The notes: generated from the letters alone by a model not told the origin. Shown: positions 18,113 to 29,356, counted from the first letter of the stretch. The stretch is 64,000 nt of DNA from Rhizobium giardinii bv. giardinii H152 (GCF_000379605.1 NZ_KB902724.1:255577-319576); one strand, 5' to 3'. Program-made: numbers and translations.

Positions 18113-18469
18113 ATGCAATCCCACACTGGTCGGCTGACCACCCATGTGCTCGACACGGCGCTCGGCAAACCGGCCGAAGGCCTGCTGATCGAACTCTTCC
18201 GGATTGCCGGGGAAGCCGCCGAATGGATCTGCTCGAGCCGGACCAATGCCGATGGCCGCTGCGATGCGCCGCTTCTCTCCGGCGAGCAGATGACGGCCGG
18301 TGTCTACGAACTGCGCTTCCACGCCGGCGATTATCTCGGCAACAACGTCGGTGAGGTCCCGTTCCTCGACATCATACCGATCCGCTTCGGTATTGCCGAG
18401 GCGGCCCCGCATTACCACGTGCCGCTGCTTCTCTCGCCCTACAGCTATTCCACCTATCGCGGGAGCTGA
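18113..18469 (+). CDS. hiuH: 5-Hydroxyisourate hydrolase
   Basis: 118 aa, transthyretin-like. Signature [13 protein letters not shown] with catalytic His11, [13 protein letters not shown] carrying the catalytic Arg region, and the C-terminal YRGS tetrapeptide diagnostic of the enzyme as opposed to transthyretin. Hydrolyses 5-hydroxyisourate, the product of PuuD, to OHCU, the substrate of the UraD domain encoded divergently. GGAGGGTG sits 6 bp before ATG 18113. xdhA begins 3 bp after its stop, so it leads a hiuH-xdhABC operon. Confidence 0.95.
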   Translation: MQSHTGRLTTHVLDTALGKPAEGLLIELFRIAGEAAEWICSSRTNADGRCDAPLLSGEQMTAGVYELRFHAGDYLGNNVGEVPFLDIIPIRFGIAEAAPHYHVPLLLSPYSYSTYRGS

Positions 18470-18472
18470 ACC

Positions 18473-19954
18473 ATGACCGTGCAGATCCGCAATTCGATCC
18501 GTTTCCTGCTCAATCACCGCCCTGTCGAGCTCTCCACCGTCTCGCCGGTGCAGACGTTGCTCGATTTTCTGAGGCTCGACCGTAGTCTGCGCGGCACCAA
18601 GGAAGGCTGTGCCGAAGGCGACTGCGGTGCATGCACCGTGCTCGTCGGGCGCCTCCTGGATGGCCGGCTGAAATATGAGAGCGTCAACGCCTGCATCCGC
18701 TTCGTCGGCTCGCTTGATGGCTGTCACGTCGTGACGGTGGATTGTCTCGCCGCGCCCGGCGGGCCGCTCCATCCCGTGCAGCAGGCAATGGTCGATACGC
18801 ATGCTTCCCAGTGCGGCTTCTGCACGCCGGGCTTCGTAATGTCGCTCTATGGCCTGTGGATGGAAAATCCAAAGCCCTCGGTCGAGGAGATCGAAAAGGC
18901 GCTTCAGGGCAACTTGTGCCGCTGTACCGGCTATGCTGCCATCATCCGCGCGGCGGAGGCAATCTCGACCATCGGCGATCTCGGCCGCGATCCTCTGGTG
19001 CTGGAACGGGAGACGATCGGCCAGAAGCTGGCGGCGTTGAAGGACGACAAGCGCGTCGTCATCGGCGAAGGCGTCGAACGCTTCGTCCTGCCTGCCTCCG
19101 TTAGCGACCTTGCGGACATTTACGAGGCCGAGCCGGGGGCCCGCATCGTTGCCGGTTCGACCGATGTAGGCCTGTGGGTGACGAAGTTGATGCGCGATAT
19201 TTCCCCGGTCATCCATCTCAGCCATCTCGACGAGTTTCGGCGGATCACTGTCGACGAAAGCGGCGTCACCCTCGGTGCCGGCGTGAGCTACACGGACTCC
19301 TTCCCGATTATCACCGAGCATTTTCCGCAACTCACCGAACTCTGGAACCGGATTGGCGGTCAGCAGGTTCGCAACATGGGCACCATCGGCGGCAATATCG
19401 CCAACGGTTCGCCGATCGGCGACACGCCGCCAGCGCTGATCGCGCTTGGTGCAACGGTCGTCCTGCGCAAGGGCAGGCAGAGCCGGATCGCGCAGCTTGA
19501 GCGTTTCTTTATCGAATATGGCAAGCAGGACCGCCAGCCCGGTGAATTCGTCGAAGCTGTTCGCATTCCATTCCTCGACGAGAATGCGCGCTATGCGGTC
19601 TACAAGATCACCAAGCGGCTGGACGAGGACATCTCCGCCGTTTGCGGCGCCTTCCATGTCACTTTCGATGACGACGGCAAAGTTGCGGACGCGGTCATCG
19701 CCTATGGCGGCATGGCCGGCACGCCGAAGCGGGCGGAGAAGACCGAAGCCGTTCTGAAAGGCGCCGACTGGAACGAGGCCTCCATCGAAGCCGCCATGGA
19801 TGCACTAGGCTCCGATTATGCGCCGCTGACGGACTGGCGCGCCTCAGCCGACTATCGCCTGCTGGTCGCGAAGAACCTGCTGCGCCGGTTCTATCTGGAA
19901 ACGGAAGGTGCTGAACCTGTGCGGCTCGATCGCAAGACCAGGCGCGCCGTGTGA
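18473..19954 (+). CDS. xdhA: Xanthine dehydrogenase small subunit (2Fe-2S and FAD)
   Basis: 493 aa. N-terminal plant-type ferredoxin domain (GCAEGDCGACTVLVG), then the second [2Fe-2S] domain (SQCGFCTPGFVMSLYGL and NLCRCTGYAAIIRAA). The C-terminal FAD-binding domain has VAGSTDVGLWV and NMGTIGGNIANGSPIGDTPP. It passes electrons from the Mo centre in XdhB to FAD/NAD+. Second gene of the hiuH-xdhABC operon, 12 bp before xdhB. All eight cluster cysteines appear present. Confidence 0.96.
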   Translation: MTVQIRNSIRFLLNHRPVELSTVSPVQTLLDFLRLDRSLRGTKEGCAEGDCGACTVLVGRLLDGRLKYESVNACIRFVGSLDGCHVVTVDCLAAPGGPLHPVQQAMVDTHASQCGFCTPGFVMSLYGLWMENPKPSVEEIEKALQGNLCRCTGYAAIIRAAEAISTIGDLGRDPLVLERETIGQKLAALKDDKRVVIGEGVERFVLPASVSDLADIYEAEPGARIVAGSTDVGLWVTKLMRDISPVIHLSHLDEFRRITVDESGVTLGAGVSYTDSFPIITEHFPQLTELWNRIGGQQVRNMGTIGGNIANGSPIGDTPPALIALGATVVLRKGRQSRIAQLERFFIEYGKQDRQPGEFVEAVRIPFLDENARYAVYKITKRLDEDISAVCGAFHVTFDDDGKVADAVIAYGGMAGTPKRAEKTEAVLKGADWNEASIEAAMDALGSDYAPLTDWRASADYRLLVAKNLLRRFYLETEGAEPVRLDRKTRRAV

Positions 19955-19966
19955 GGAGATGAAGCC

Positions 19967-22303
19967 ATGAACGTGATGCAACCCATCGATCGCATCCGCG
20001 GCGGCGTGCACGAAAAGCAACGGCACGAGTCCGGCCACAAGCATGTGACGGGAACGGCCGAATATATCGACGACATTCCGGAACCGGCAGGCACGCTGCA
20101 CGCCTATCTCGGCCTGTCTGAGCGCGCCCATGCCGAGATCCTGTCGATCGATTTCGAGGCGGTGAAATCCACCCCGGGCGTCATCGGCGTCCTGACGGCG
20201 GCGGATATTCCCGGCGAGAACGACATCAGCCCGGCGCACAGGCACGACGACCCGGTCTTCGCGACGACAAAGGTCGAATTCCACGGCCAGCCGATCTTCG
20301 CCGTTATCGCCGAGACTCGCGACGCAGCCCGGCGGGCAGCGGCAAAGGTGAAGATCGAATACAAAGACCTGCCGCACGTGACCGATGTGATGGAAGCGGG
20401 GGCGGCTGACTACCCACTGGTCATCGATCCCTTGAGGCTGGAGCGTGGCGATATCGCTGTCGGCTTCGCAAAGTCGAAGAACATCGTCGAAGGCGAGATG
20501 CGCATCGGCGGCCAGGACCATTTCTATCTCGAAGGCCATATCTCCTTTGCCATTCCCGGCGAGGACGACGAGATCACACTCTATTCCTCAACCCAGCATC
20601 CGAGCGAAACCCAGCACATGGTCTGCCAGGTGCTCGGCGTCGCGTCCAATGCGGTGACCGTCAACGTGCGGCGCATGGGCGGCGCCTTCGGCGGCAAGGA
20701 AACGCAGGCAAACCTGTTTGCCGCCGTCGCCGCACTTGCGGCAAAGACATACGGTCGGGCCGTGAAAATCCGCCCCGACCGCGACGACGACATGACATCG
20801 ACCGGCAAGCGTCATGACTTTCACGTCGGCTACAAGATCGGCTTCGACGACGCGGGCCGCATCGAGGCGGTCGACGCCGTCTTTTCCGCCCGCTGCGGCT
20901 TTTCGGCCGACCTTTCCGGGCCGGTGACCGACCGCGCGCTCTTCCATGCGGATAATTGCTATTTCTATCCGCATGTGCGCCTCAGGTCGCGACCGTTGAA
21001 GACCAATACGGTCTCCAACACCGCGTTCCGCGGCTTTGGTGGCCCGCAGGGCATGGTCGGCGGCGAACGCATGATCGAGGAGGTCGCCTATGCCCTTGGC
21101 AAGGACCCTCTCGCTATCCGCAAGCTGAATTTCTACGGGGGGGAAGGAAGCAATCTCACGCCCTACCACCAGACGGTCGAAGACAACATCATCGGCCGCA
21201 TCATCGAGGAGTTGGAGACTTCTTCCAATTATGCCGCGCGCCGGGAGGAGGTCCTCGCCTTTAACCGCAAGAGCCGGATCATCAAGCGCGGCATCGCGCT
21301 GACGCCTGTCAAATTCGGCATCTCCTTCACCAAGACGGAGTACAACCAGGCCGGTGCGCTCGTGCATGTCTATTCGGACGGCTCGATCCATCTGAACCAC
21401 GGCGGCACCGAGATGGGGCAGGGGCTCTACACCAAGGTAGCGCAGGTGGTGGCAGACGAATTCCAGGTGGATCTCGATCGTATCAAGGTGACGGCGACGA
21501 CCACGGGCAAGGTGCCGAACACCTCGGCCACCGCCGCCTCGTCCGGCTCGGACCTGAACGGCATGGCCGCCGCCAACGCTGCCCAGCAGATCAAGGCGCG
21601 GCTGGTGACCTTCGCGGCCGAACGCTGGGGTGTCAGCGAGAACGATGTCGCCTTCGAGCCGAACACGATCCGCGTCGGGGCAGATCGCATGCCCTTCTCC
21701 GATTTCATCAGGATGGCTTACGGCGCGCGGATTCAACTCTCGGCAGCCGGTTTCTACAAAACACCGAAGATTCACTGGAACCGCTCCGAGGGCCGGGGAC
21801 GTCCGTTCTTCTACTATGCCTACGGCGCCTCCTGCTCGGAGGTCAGCGTCGACACGCTGACCGGCGAATATCAGGTCGACCGCACAGATGTTCTTCACGA
21901 TGTCGGCAAGTCGCTCAACCCGGCGCTCGACATTGGCCAGGTGGAGGGCGCCTTCGTGCAGGGCATGGGCTGGCTGACAACGGAAGAGCTCTGGTGGGAC
22001 GCCAAGGGACGGCTGCGCACCCATGCGCCGTCGACCTACAAGATCCCGCTCGCCTCCGATCGACCGCGCATTTTCAACGTCAAGCTTGCAGAATGGTCGG
22101 TAAACCGCGAGGAAACGATCCGTCACTCCAAGGCGGTTGGCGAGCCACCCTTCATGCTGCCGATCTCGGTGCTCGAAGCGATCTCCATGGCGGCGGCGAG
22201 CGTTGCGGAGTATCGTATACCACCGCGCATCGATGCGCCGGCGACGCCGGAACGGGTTCTGCTCGCCGTCGAGCGCTTGCGGCGGGCCGCAAAGAACGGG
22301 TGA
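19967..22303 (+). CDS. xdhB: Xanthine dehydrogenase molybdopterin-binding subunit
   Basis: 778 aa. Molybdopterin-cytosine/Moco subunit oxidising hypoxanthine and xanthine to urate. N-terminal a/b hammerhead (GGVHEKQRHESGHKHVTGTA), GGQDHFYLEGH, RMGGAFGGKE, TAFRGFGGPQG, GGTEMGQGLYTKVAQVV and the late GEPPFMLPIS motif carrying the catalytic Glu region. Cytoplasmic; no Tat signal, as expected for the XdhABC type. Six bp before xdhC, which serves cofactor insertion. Confidence 0.96.
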   Translation: MNVMQPIDRIRGGVHEKQRHESGHKHVTGTAEYIDDIPEPAGTLHAYLGLSERAHAEILSIDFEAVKSTPGVIGVLTAADIPGENDISPAHRHDDPVFATTKVEFHGQPIFAVIAETRDAARRAAAKVKIEYKDLPHVTDVMEAGAADYPLVIDPLRLERGDIAVGFAKSKNIVEGEMRIGGQDHFYLEGHISFAIPGEDDEITLYSSTQHPSETQHMVCQVLGVASNAVTVNVRRMGGAFGGKETQANLFAAVAALAAKTYGRAVKIRPDRDDDMTSTGKRHDFHVGYKIGFDDAGRIEAVDAVFSARCGFSADLSGPVTDRALFHADNCYFYPHVRLRSRPLKTNTVSNTAFRGFGGPQGMVGGERMIEEVAYALGKDPLAIRKLNFYGGEGSNLTPYHQTVEDNIIGRIIEELETSSNYAARREEVLAFNRKSRIIKRGIALTPVKFGISFTKTEYNQAGALVHVYSDGSIHLNHGGTEMGQGLYTKVAQVVADEFQVDLDRIKVTATTTGKVPNTSATAASSGSDLNGMAAANAAQQIKARLVTFAAERWGVSENDVAFEPNTIRVGADRMPFSDFIRMAYGARIQLSAAGFYKTPKIHWNRSEGRGRPFFYYAYGASCSEVSVDTLTGEYQVDRTDVLHDVGKSLNPALDIGQVEGAFVQGMGWLTTEELWWDAKGRLRTHAPSTYKIPLASDRPRIFNVKLAEWSVNREETIRHSKAVGEPPFMLPISVLEAISMAAASVAEYRIPPRIDAPATPERVLLAVERLRRAAKNG

Positions 22304-22309
22304 ATTGGC

Positions 22310-23152
22310 ATGGGTGCCGGACGCGAAGACATCAGGGACTTTCTGCGCCGCGAGCCGGATAGCGTGCTCGTCGCGGTGACGGGTGCCGCCGGCTCGACGC
22401 CGCGTGATACCGATGCCTGGATGCTGGTGGCGGCTGAAGGCCTGTTCGGCACTGTCGGCGGTGGTCAGCTTGAATATATGGCGATCGATCACGCCCGCCG
22501 CGCTTTACGCCAAGGCGTGCCGGCCGAAGCCATGAACATCCCGCTCGGCCCGGAAATTGGCCAATGCTGCGGCGGCCGCGTCGACCTGTCGTTCACGCCG
22601 GTCACGGCCGATGTCGCCGCCTTTCTCATTGCACGGAGCGACCGCGAAATGGCAGAGCGCCCGCATGTCTATATCTTCGGAGCCGGCCATGTCGGGGATG
22701 CGCTGGCCAGCGCGCTTTCGCTGGTGCCGGTGCGTACCGTTTTGGTCGATACGCGCGAACAGGAACTGTCGGTATCCAAAGCCCAGGGTATCGAAACCTG
22801 CCTCACCGTCATGCCCGAAGCGGTCGTACGCGACGCTTCCGCAGGCAGCTCCTTCGTCATCCTCACGCACGACCATGCGCTTGACTTCCTGATCGCGGCC
22901 GAGGCGCTCCGTCGCGACGACACGGCCTATGTCGGCATGATCGGCTCGAAAACCAAGCGGGCCACCTTCAAGAACTGGCTCACCCGCGAAATCGGCCGCC
23001 CTGAGCTTTTCGGCCGACTGATCTGCCCGATCGGCGGCACCGCGGTGAGGGACAAGCGCCCCGCGGTGATTGCGGCGCTGGCCGCAGCGGAAATCGTGAC
23101 GGCGGCGCTCAATTTTGCGCCCGTCAAACCCGCCGTGCGCAAAGATGCCTGA
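22310..23152 (+). CDS. xdhC: Xanthine dehydrogenase accessory protein XdhC
   Basis: 280 aa. Moco-sulfurating/insertion chaperone for XdhB. N-terminal XdhC domain (VAVTGAAGSTPRDTDAWMLV, then GTVGGGQLEYMAID) and C-terminal Rossmann domain (YIFGAGHVGDALASAL), with the conserved GMIGSKTKRATF and ICPIGG. Last gene of the operon; it converges on the LysR gene with a 24-bp gap. Confidence 0.95.
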   Translation: MGAGREDIRDFLRREPDSVLVAVTGAAGSTPRDTDAWMLVAAEGLFGTVGGGQLEYMAIDHARRALRQGVPAEAMNIPLGPEIGQCCGGRVDLSFTPVTADVAAFLIARSDREMAERPHVYIFGAGHVGDALASALSLVPVRTVLVDTREQELSVSKAQGIETCLTVMPEAVVRDASAGSSFVILTHDHALDFLIAAEALRRDDTAYVGMIGSKTKRATFKNWLTREIGRPELFGRLICPIGGTAVRDKRPAVIAALAAAEIVTAALNFAPVKPAVRKDA

Positions 23153-23176
23153 GCAGGACGAGCCAAATCCTTAGAA

Positions 23177-24154
23177 TTAGACTTCGCGGCCTTCGAAAGA
23201 ATCCCGCTCTGAGTTGAAGTCGCGTCCGGTAGACGCAGGCTCAGCGAGCATCTTGCCGATCAGCCGCTGACAGCGTTCCGCCATGAAATCGATCATCAGC
23301 CGGACTTTTGGATCCTGGAAGCGCTTGTGCGGATAGATCGCGGCGAGCTGGACGCTGGCCGGCGGAGTGTCTTTCAGGATTTCGACCAGCGTGCCTTCGT
23401 TGAGGTAGCTCTTCACCTCGAAAAGCGGCTTGTTGATGATGCCGCGGCCTTCGAGCGCCCATTGCGTCAGTACGTCGCCGTCGTCGGAATCATAGGGCCC
23501 GCCGATCTCGAATTTGCGGATGCCCTCCGGTGTCTGCAGGTTCCAGTAATATTCCTTGGAGCCCGGATAGCGCAGCAGCAGACAGTCGTGGTTGTCATCG
23601 ATCAGCGCGTCCGGCGTCGCCGGCGTACCGCGCTTTTCCAGATAGGCTGGGGCGGCGCAGACGACGCGCTGACAGTTCAAGATGCCGCGCATGCGAAGGT
23701 TGGAATCCTCAAGCACGCCGAGCTTGAAAGCGACGTCGACGCCTTCGCTCAGGATGTCGACATTATGGTCGGAGAGGCGCAGGCGCACCTCGATATCCGG
23801 GTATTTATCGTGGAATTCCGGAATGCCCGACGCGATCAGCCGCCGGCCGATACCGAGCGGGGCGGTGATCCGTAGCGATCCCTTGGGGTTGTGCGAGAGA
23901 TCGGCGATGGCGCTTTCCGCCTCGTTTACCGCTTCGATGATCTTGACCGCGCCCTGGTAGAAGACGCGTCCGTGCTCGGTCGGCGAGAGCTTGCGCGTCG
24001 TGCGGTTGAACAGACGCACGCCGAGATGCCGTTCCAACTCCTTGATGCGGTTGCTGGCGACAGCCGGGGTCACCCGCTGGTCGCGGCCGGCGGAGGAAAG
24101 AGTGCCGAGTTCGACGACCCGGACGAAGACGCGCACATTATCGAGATAAGACAT
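23177..24154 (-). CDS. LysR family regulator, divergent from puuD
   Basis: 325 aa. Winged HTH at residues 1-60 (LDNVRVFVRVVELGTLSSAG, then RDQRVTPAVASNRIKELERH) with the LysR dimerisation helix, then a periplasmic-binding-like effector domain. The second position of the recognition region is unusual (RDQRVTPAVAS) but typical of the CrgA/DsdC-like branch. It points away from the puuD-guaD operon and converges on xdhC, so the purine genes on both sides are natural targets, with a purine or urate as plausible inducer (inference). Confidence 0.9.
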   Translation of the reverse strand: MSYLDNVRVFVRVVELGTLSSAGRDQRVTPAVASNRIKELERHLGVRLFNRTTRKLSPTEHGRVFYQGAVKIIEAVNEAESAIADLSHNPKGSLRITAPLGIGRRLIASGIPEFHDKYPDIEVRLRLSDHNVDILSEGVDVAFKLGVLEDSNLRMRGILNCQRVVCAAPAYLEKRGTPATPDALIDDNHDCLLLRYPGSKEYYWNLQTPEGIRKFEIGGPYDSDDGDVLTQWALEGRGIINKPLFEVKSYLNEGTLVEILKDTPPASVQLAAIYPHKRFQDPKVRLMIDFMAERCQRLIGKMLAEPASTGRDFNSERDSFEGREV

Positions 24155-24205
24155 GACGCTTTTCTATCATATTGCCAATCGAACCACAGCGGGGGTGATC
24201 TTATA

Positions 24206-24222
24206 GATTTTTTTGAAAGTGT
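24206..24222 (+). promoter_or_regulatory. Candidate purine-regulon element, copy 3
   Basis: GATTTTTTTGAAAGTGT, sharing the 10-bp core TTTTGAAAGT (24211-24220) with the sites at 13156-13165 and 18021-18030. It is in the 138-bp LysR-puuD divergent region, about 73 bp before puuD. Confidence 0.45.
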
Positions 24223-24292
24223 TGGGGATTAACCGGCATTTCGGCGAAAGTCGCGCGATGGCAAAACTCTCCCGAACGAGGGGAGAACCCAC

Positions 24293-25524
24293 ATGTACGA
24301 ATATGTCATTGCCTGGGACTGGCTGACCTTCGCAGTCCGCTGGCTTCACGTCATCACTGCGATCGCCTGGATCGGATCGTCCTTCTATTTTGTCGCGCTC
24401 GACCTCGGCCTGCGCAAGCGCCCCGATCTTCCGGCCGGCGCCCATGGCGAGGAATGGCAGGTCCATGGCGGCGGGTTCTATCACATCCAGAAATATCTGG
24501 TGGCGCCGGCCAACATGCCCGAGCACCTGATCTGGTTCAAATGGGAAAGTTACGTCACCTGGCTGTCGGGCTTCGGCATGCTGTGCCTGGTCTACTATGC
24601 CGGCGCCGACCTCTACCTCATCGACCCGAACGTGCTCGACGTTTCCAAGCCGGTTGCGATCGGCATCTCGCTTGCATCGATCGCCTTCGGTTGGCTGATC
24701 TACGACCTGATCTGCAAGTCGCCTTTCGGCAACGACAATACGCGGCTGATGGTGCTGCTCTATTTCATCCTGGTCGGCATGGCGTGGGGCTATACGCAGC
24801 TCTTCACCGGCCGCGCCGCCTTCCTGCATCTCGGTGCGTTTACCGCGACGATCATGTCGGCGAACGTCTTTTTCATCATCATCCCGAACCAGAAGATCGT
24901 GGTCGCCGACCTGATCGCGGGTCGGACGCCGGATGCGAAATACGGCAAGATCGCCAAGCAGCGCTCGACGCACAACAACTATCTGACGTTGCCGGTCCTG
25001 TTCCTGATGCTGTCGAATCACTATCCGCTGGCCTTCGGCACCGCTTACAACTGGATCATTGCCTCGCTCGTCTTCCTGATGGGCGTCACCATCCGGCACT
25101 ATTTCAACACGCGCCACGCCAATGCCGGCAACCCGACCTGGACCTGGCTGGCGACCGCGCTGCTGTTCATCGCCATCATGTGGCTGTCGACCGTTCCGAA
25201 AATCCTGAGCGGCGAACCGGAAAAGATGTCTGCGGCGCAACAGCCGTTCATCACGGCGCAGGCCTTTCCGAAGGTGCGCGACACGATCCTTGGGCGCTGT
25301 TCGATGTGCCATGCCAGGGAGCCGGGTTGGGAAGGCATGATCGTGCCGCCCAAAGGCGTGATACTGGAGAATGACGCCGAGATCGCCGCCCATGCCCGCG
25401 AAATCTATCTGCAGGCGGGTCGTTCGCACGCCATGCCGCCCGCCAATGTCACCGCCATTTCCGACGACGAGCGCAAGCTGCTGGTCGCCTGGTACGAAGC
25501 GGTTGTAAACGGAGAAAACACCCA

Positions 25525-25528
<4 letters not shown>
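24293..25528 (+). CDS. puuD: Membrane-bound urate hydroxylase with cytochrome c domain
   Basis: 411 aa. N-terminal ~320 residues hold eight or so hydrophobic helices (LTFAVRWLHVITAIAWIGSS at the start; LMVLLYFILVGMAWGYTQLF in the middle). A C-terminal c-type haem domain follows, with CSMCH at Cys336-Cys339-His340 and a late Met (AGRSHAMPPANVT) as likely sixth ligand. This is the PuuD architecture, oxidising urate to 5-hydroxyisourate and passing electrons to the respiratory chain rather than making H2O2 as uricase does. Overlaps guaD by 4 bp (ATGA), so they are co-translated. Confidence 0.94.
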
Positions 25529-26856
<1,328 letters not shown>

Positions 26857-27249
26857 GGTTCGTATCGGAGAGAGGCGGAAACTCACGCTTCCGGGCACTG
26901 CGAGAGTTTCGCCTTTGAGCGTTCTTGCGGTTTACTCCAGGCAAGCTGACCTTGCATCGAGGTTTTTGCAGCCGGAACGTTTCCGCGCGTCCCGGCTGCC
27001 GGGACCGATGGTCCCTGTTCGGCAGGCTGTCCCGCCAAATGTCTACCGTTGAGCGGCAATGATGCGCTCGGCGGACTGGTAGCCTGCTGCATGCATTGAG
27101 GCTACGCCTTCTGTTTCTCTCGTCACAATGTGATATGGATCGGATCAGGCGAAGGACACCGGGCCAAGGTCGTCGCATGCCGAACAGCCACGCAGCGACA
27201 TTTATCCGCAATGCGTTGCAAATCCGCTATGGATATAAAGGGTAGAAAC
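26857..27249. other. Intergenic region between guaD and the GntR gene
   Basis: 393 bp. It begins with the guaD terminator-like hairpin (26874-26916). The rest is GC-rich with several imperfect inverted repeats (for example GGGACCGATGGTCCC at 26999-27013) and no credible gene. The promoter of the GntR gene must lie near its right end. Confidence 0.4.
26874..26916 (+). terminator. Terminator-like hairpin after guaD
   Basis: GGCGGAAACTC (26874-26884, one bulged G) pairs with GAGTTTCGCC (26904-26913), followed by TTT. The stem is good, the T-run short. Confidence 0.45.
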
Positions 27250-27966
27250 ATGAGCGAGTTGCCTGGTTGGCTGTCCGACGCAAAGCCGATCAGTCGGAAA
27301 AACGCTGCTGAGGCGGTGTTCGAGGATATTCGCTCGGCAATCACATCCGGTCAGCTCGCGGTTGGCACGCGGTTTCCATCCGAGGCACAGCTGGCCGAAA
27401 GGTACGGCGTCAGTCGTCCTATCGTGCGCGAGGCGCTGCGCTCTCTTCAAACGCTCGGGCTGACGCAGACCCGTACCGGCAGCGGCACTTTTGTTGTCAC
27501 GGCGACGCCGAGCCCCGAGCTCATCTATGGTGGCTATTCCGCTCGCGATCTCATAGAGGCCCGACCGTTCATCGAGGTTCCGGCTGCCGGGTGGGCAGCA
27601 CGGCGTCGTACGGATCGTCAGCTCGAGACTTTGCTGGAATTGTGCAACAAAATGGAGGAGCAGGACGAGCCGCATCTGTGGGTGCTGCTCGATTCGCAAT
27701 TTCACGGCATGATCGCCGAAGCCTCGGGGAATGCCCTCTTCGCAAAAATTGTCGCCGATGCCAGGGAAGCACTGTCTCGACAGTCGGAGATGGTGAACCT
27801 GATGGCAGGCCGGCGCTCGGCGTCGAACCTTGAGCACCGCCGGATCGTGGAGGCGATCGAGGCGGGCTCGGCACAAGAAGCGCGTGAGGCAATGCAAGCG
27901 CATCTGGGTGAGGTGGAACAGGTCGTGTCTACGTTGATTGGCGAGGATCAGGCTCACCGTTCATGA
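27250..27966 (+). CDS. GntR/FadR-type regulator of the asparagine-aspartate cluster
   Basis: 238 aa. N-terminal winged HTH (AVFEDIRSAITSGQLAVGTR, then RYGVSRPIVREALRSLQTLG) and C-terminal all-helical FCD domain with the metal/ligand histidines (DSQFHGMIAEASGN, LEHRRIVEAIEAG). ATG 27250 is chosen as the canonical family start. Its last 38 bp overlap the 3' end of the convergent aspA gene. The FCD-type palindrome CTGTCTGACAG in the aspA promoter is a likely target (inference). Confidence 0.92.
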   Translation: MSELPGWLSDAKPISRKNAAEAVFEDIRSAITSGQLAVGTRFPSEAQLAERYGVSRPIVREALRSLQTLGLTQTRTGSGTFVVTATPSPELIYGGYSARDLIEARPFIEVPAAGWAARRRTDRQLETLLELCNKMEEQDEPHLWVLLDSQFHGMIAEASGNALFAKIVADAREALSRQSEMVNLMAGRRSASNLEHRRIVEAIEAGSAQEAREAMQAHLGEVEQVVSTLIGEDQAHRS

Positions 27967-29356
27967 CCGCGCCCATATTGGCGAGGTGCTCGGGGCTAAG
28001 CGCCTGCTCAAGCTGTGCGACAGAAAGATGTCCGCGCTCAAGCACGACCTCGGGTACTGTGCGGCCGCTGGCGAGCGCTTCCTGCGCCACTTCAGTCGCG
28101 GCGTGGTAGCCGATCAGCGGATTGAGGGCGGTGGCAAGCCCGATGGACTCTTCCACGCGCTTGGCCATGATTAAGGGATTTGCCTGAATGCCGTCGATGC
28201 AGCGCTCCGCCAGGATACGGCAGGCTGCACTCAACTGGCTGATGCTTTGCGAGAGGGCGCGCGCGATGATGGGCTCGAAGGCATTGAGCTGCAGCTGGCC
28301 TGCTTCGGCGGCCATGGTGATGGTAACGTCGTTACCGATCACCGCGTAGGCGACCTGGTTGACCATCTCCGGGATGACCGGGTTGATCTTGCCGGGCATG
28401 ATGCTCGATCCGGCCTGCACGGCCGGCAGTGTGATCTCGCCGATACCCGCCCGCGGACCGGATGAAAGCAGCCGAAGGTCATTGCATGTTTTCGACAGTT
28501 TCACCGCAACGCGTTTGAGCACACCGGACAGGTGAACGAACGCCCCGGGATCCTGCGTCGCTTCGATGAGATCGGTCGCCGTGACCAGCGGCCGTCCGGT
28601 CAAGCGTGCGAGGTGGTCGCAGACACGGGCCGCATATCCCAACGGGGCATTCAGCCCGGTGCCGATGGCGGTGGCCCCGAGATTGATCTCGTGCAGCAGC
28701 GAAGCTGCTTCGAGAAGACGGGCCTGATCCTCACCGAGCATCACGACGAAGGTCCGGAATTCCTGGCCCAGCGTCATCGGGACAGCATCTTGCAGTTGCG
28801 TCCGCCCGAGCTTGATGAGCGCGGCAAACTCACGCGCCTTTCGGTCAAAGGCGGTCTTCAGAATGGTCATCGAGGCCGCGAGGTCGTCGATCGCCTCGAT
28901 CAGCGCGATATTGATCGCCGTCGGGTAGGCATCGTTGGTCGACTGGCTGAGATTGACATGGTCGTTCGGGTGCAGGTGGGCATAGTCGCCTTTGCGCTGC
29001 CCGAGCAGTTCAAGGGCCCGATTGGCGATGACCTCGTTCGCGTTCATGTTGGTCGACGTTCCAGCCCCGCCCTGGATGTCGTCCACGACGAACTGGTCGT
29101 GAAGGGCACCGGCGCGGATTTCGCGGCAGGCCTCGACGATAGCCTCCATCCGCGCTTGATCCAAAAGGCCAAGCTCGTGGTTTGTGAGTGCCGCAGCCTC
29201 TTTCACGCAAGCCAGGCCACGGACAAGATAGGGATTTCGCCCGATCGTCATGCCCGTGACCTGGAAGTTTTCCACCGCGCGCGCCGTGTGCACCCCCCAA
29301 TAGACGTCTGCCGGAATTTCCTTTGTCCCCAGCAGATCATGTTCCCTGCGCGTCAT
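27929..29356 (-). CDS. aspA: Aspartate ammonia-lyase
   Basis: 475 aa, fumarase/aspartase superfamily. Signature GSSIMPGKINP near residue 317 carries the catalytic-loop Ser; STNDAYPTA and GGAGTSTNMNANEV are the other conserved blocks. Deaminates L-aspartate to fumarate and NH4+. ATG 29356 is used (GAGAGG 9 bp upstream); a GTG two codons earlier is too close to the ribosome site. With the asparaginase and permease encoded divergently it completes Asn to fumarate. The gene overlaps the convergent GntR gene by 38 bp. Confidence 0.93.
   Translation of the reverse strand: MTRREHDLLGTKEIPADVYWGVHTARAVENFQVTGMTIGRNPYLVRGLACVKEAAALTNHELGLLDQARMEAIVEACREIRAGALHDQFVVDDIQGGAGTSTNMNANEVIANRALELLGQRKGDYAHLHPNDHVNLSQSTNDAYPTAINIALIEAIDDLAASMTILKTAFDRKAREFAALIKLGRTQLQDAVPMTLGQEFRTFVVMLGEDQARLLEAASLLHEINLGATAIGTGLNAPLGYAARVCDHLARLTGRPLVTATDLIEATQDPGAFVHLSGVLKRVAVKLSKTCNDLRLLSSGPRAGIGEITLPAVQAGSSIMPGKINPVIPEMVNQVAYAVIGNDVTITMAAEAGQLQLNAFEPIIARALSQSISQLSAACRILAERCIDGIQANPLIMAKRVEESIGLATALNPLIGYHAATEVAQEALASGRTVPEVVLERGHLSVAQLEQALSPEHLANMGAVMNGEPDPRQST

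Noticed and set aside
17945..19657. A 570-codon frame opposite hiuH and xdhA
   Set aside because: Antisense of well-defined genes; composition is typical of GC-skew artefacts.
20588..22492. A 634-codon frame opposite xdhB
   Set aside because: Same reason: it covers the complement of all conserved XdhB motifs.
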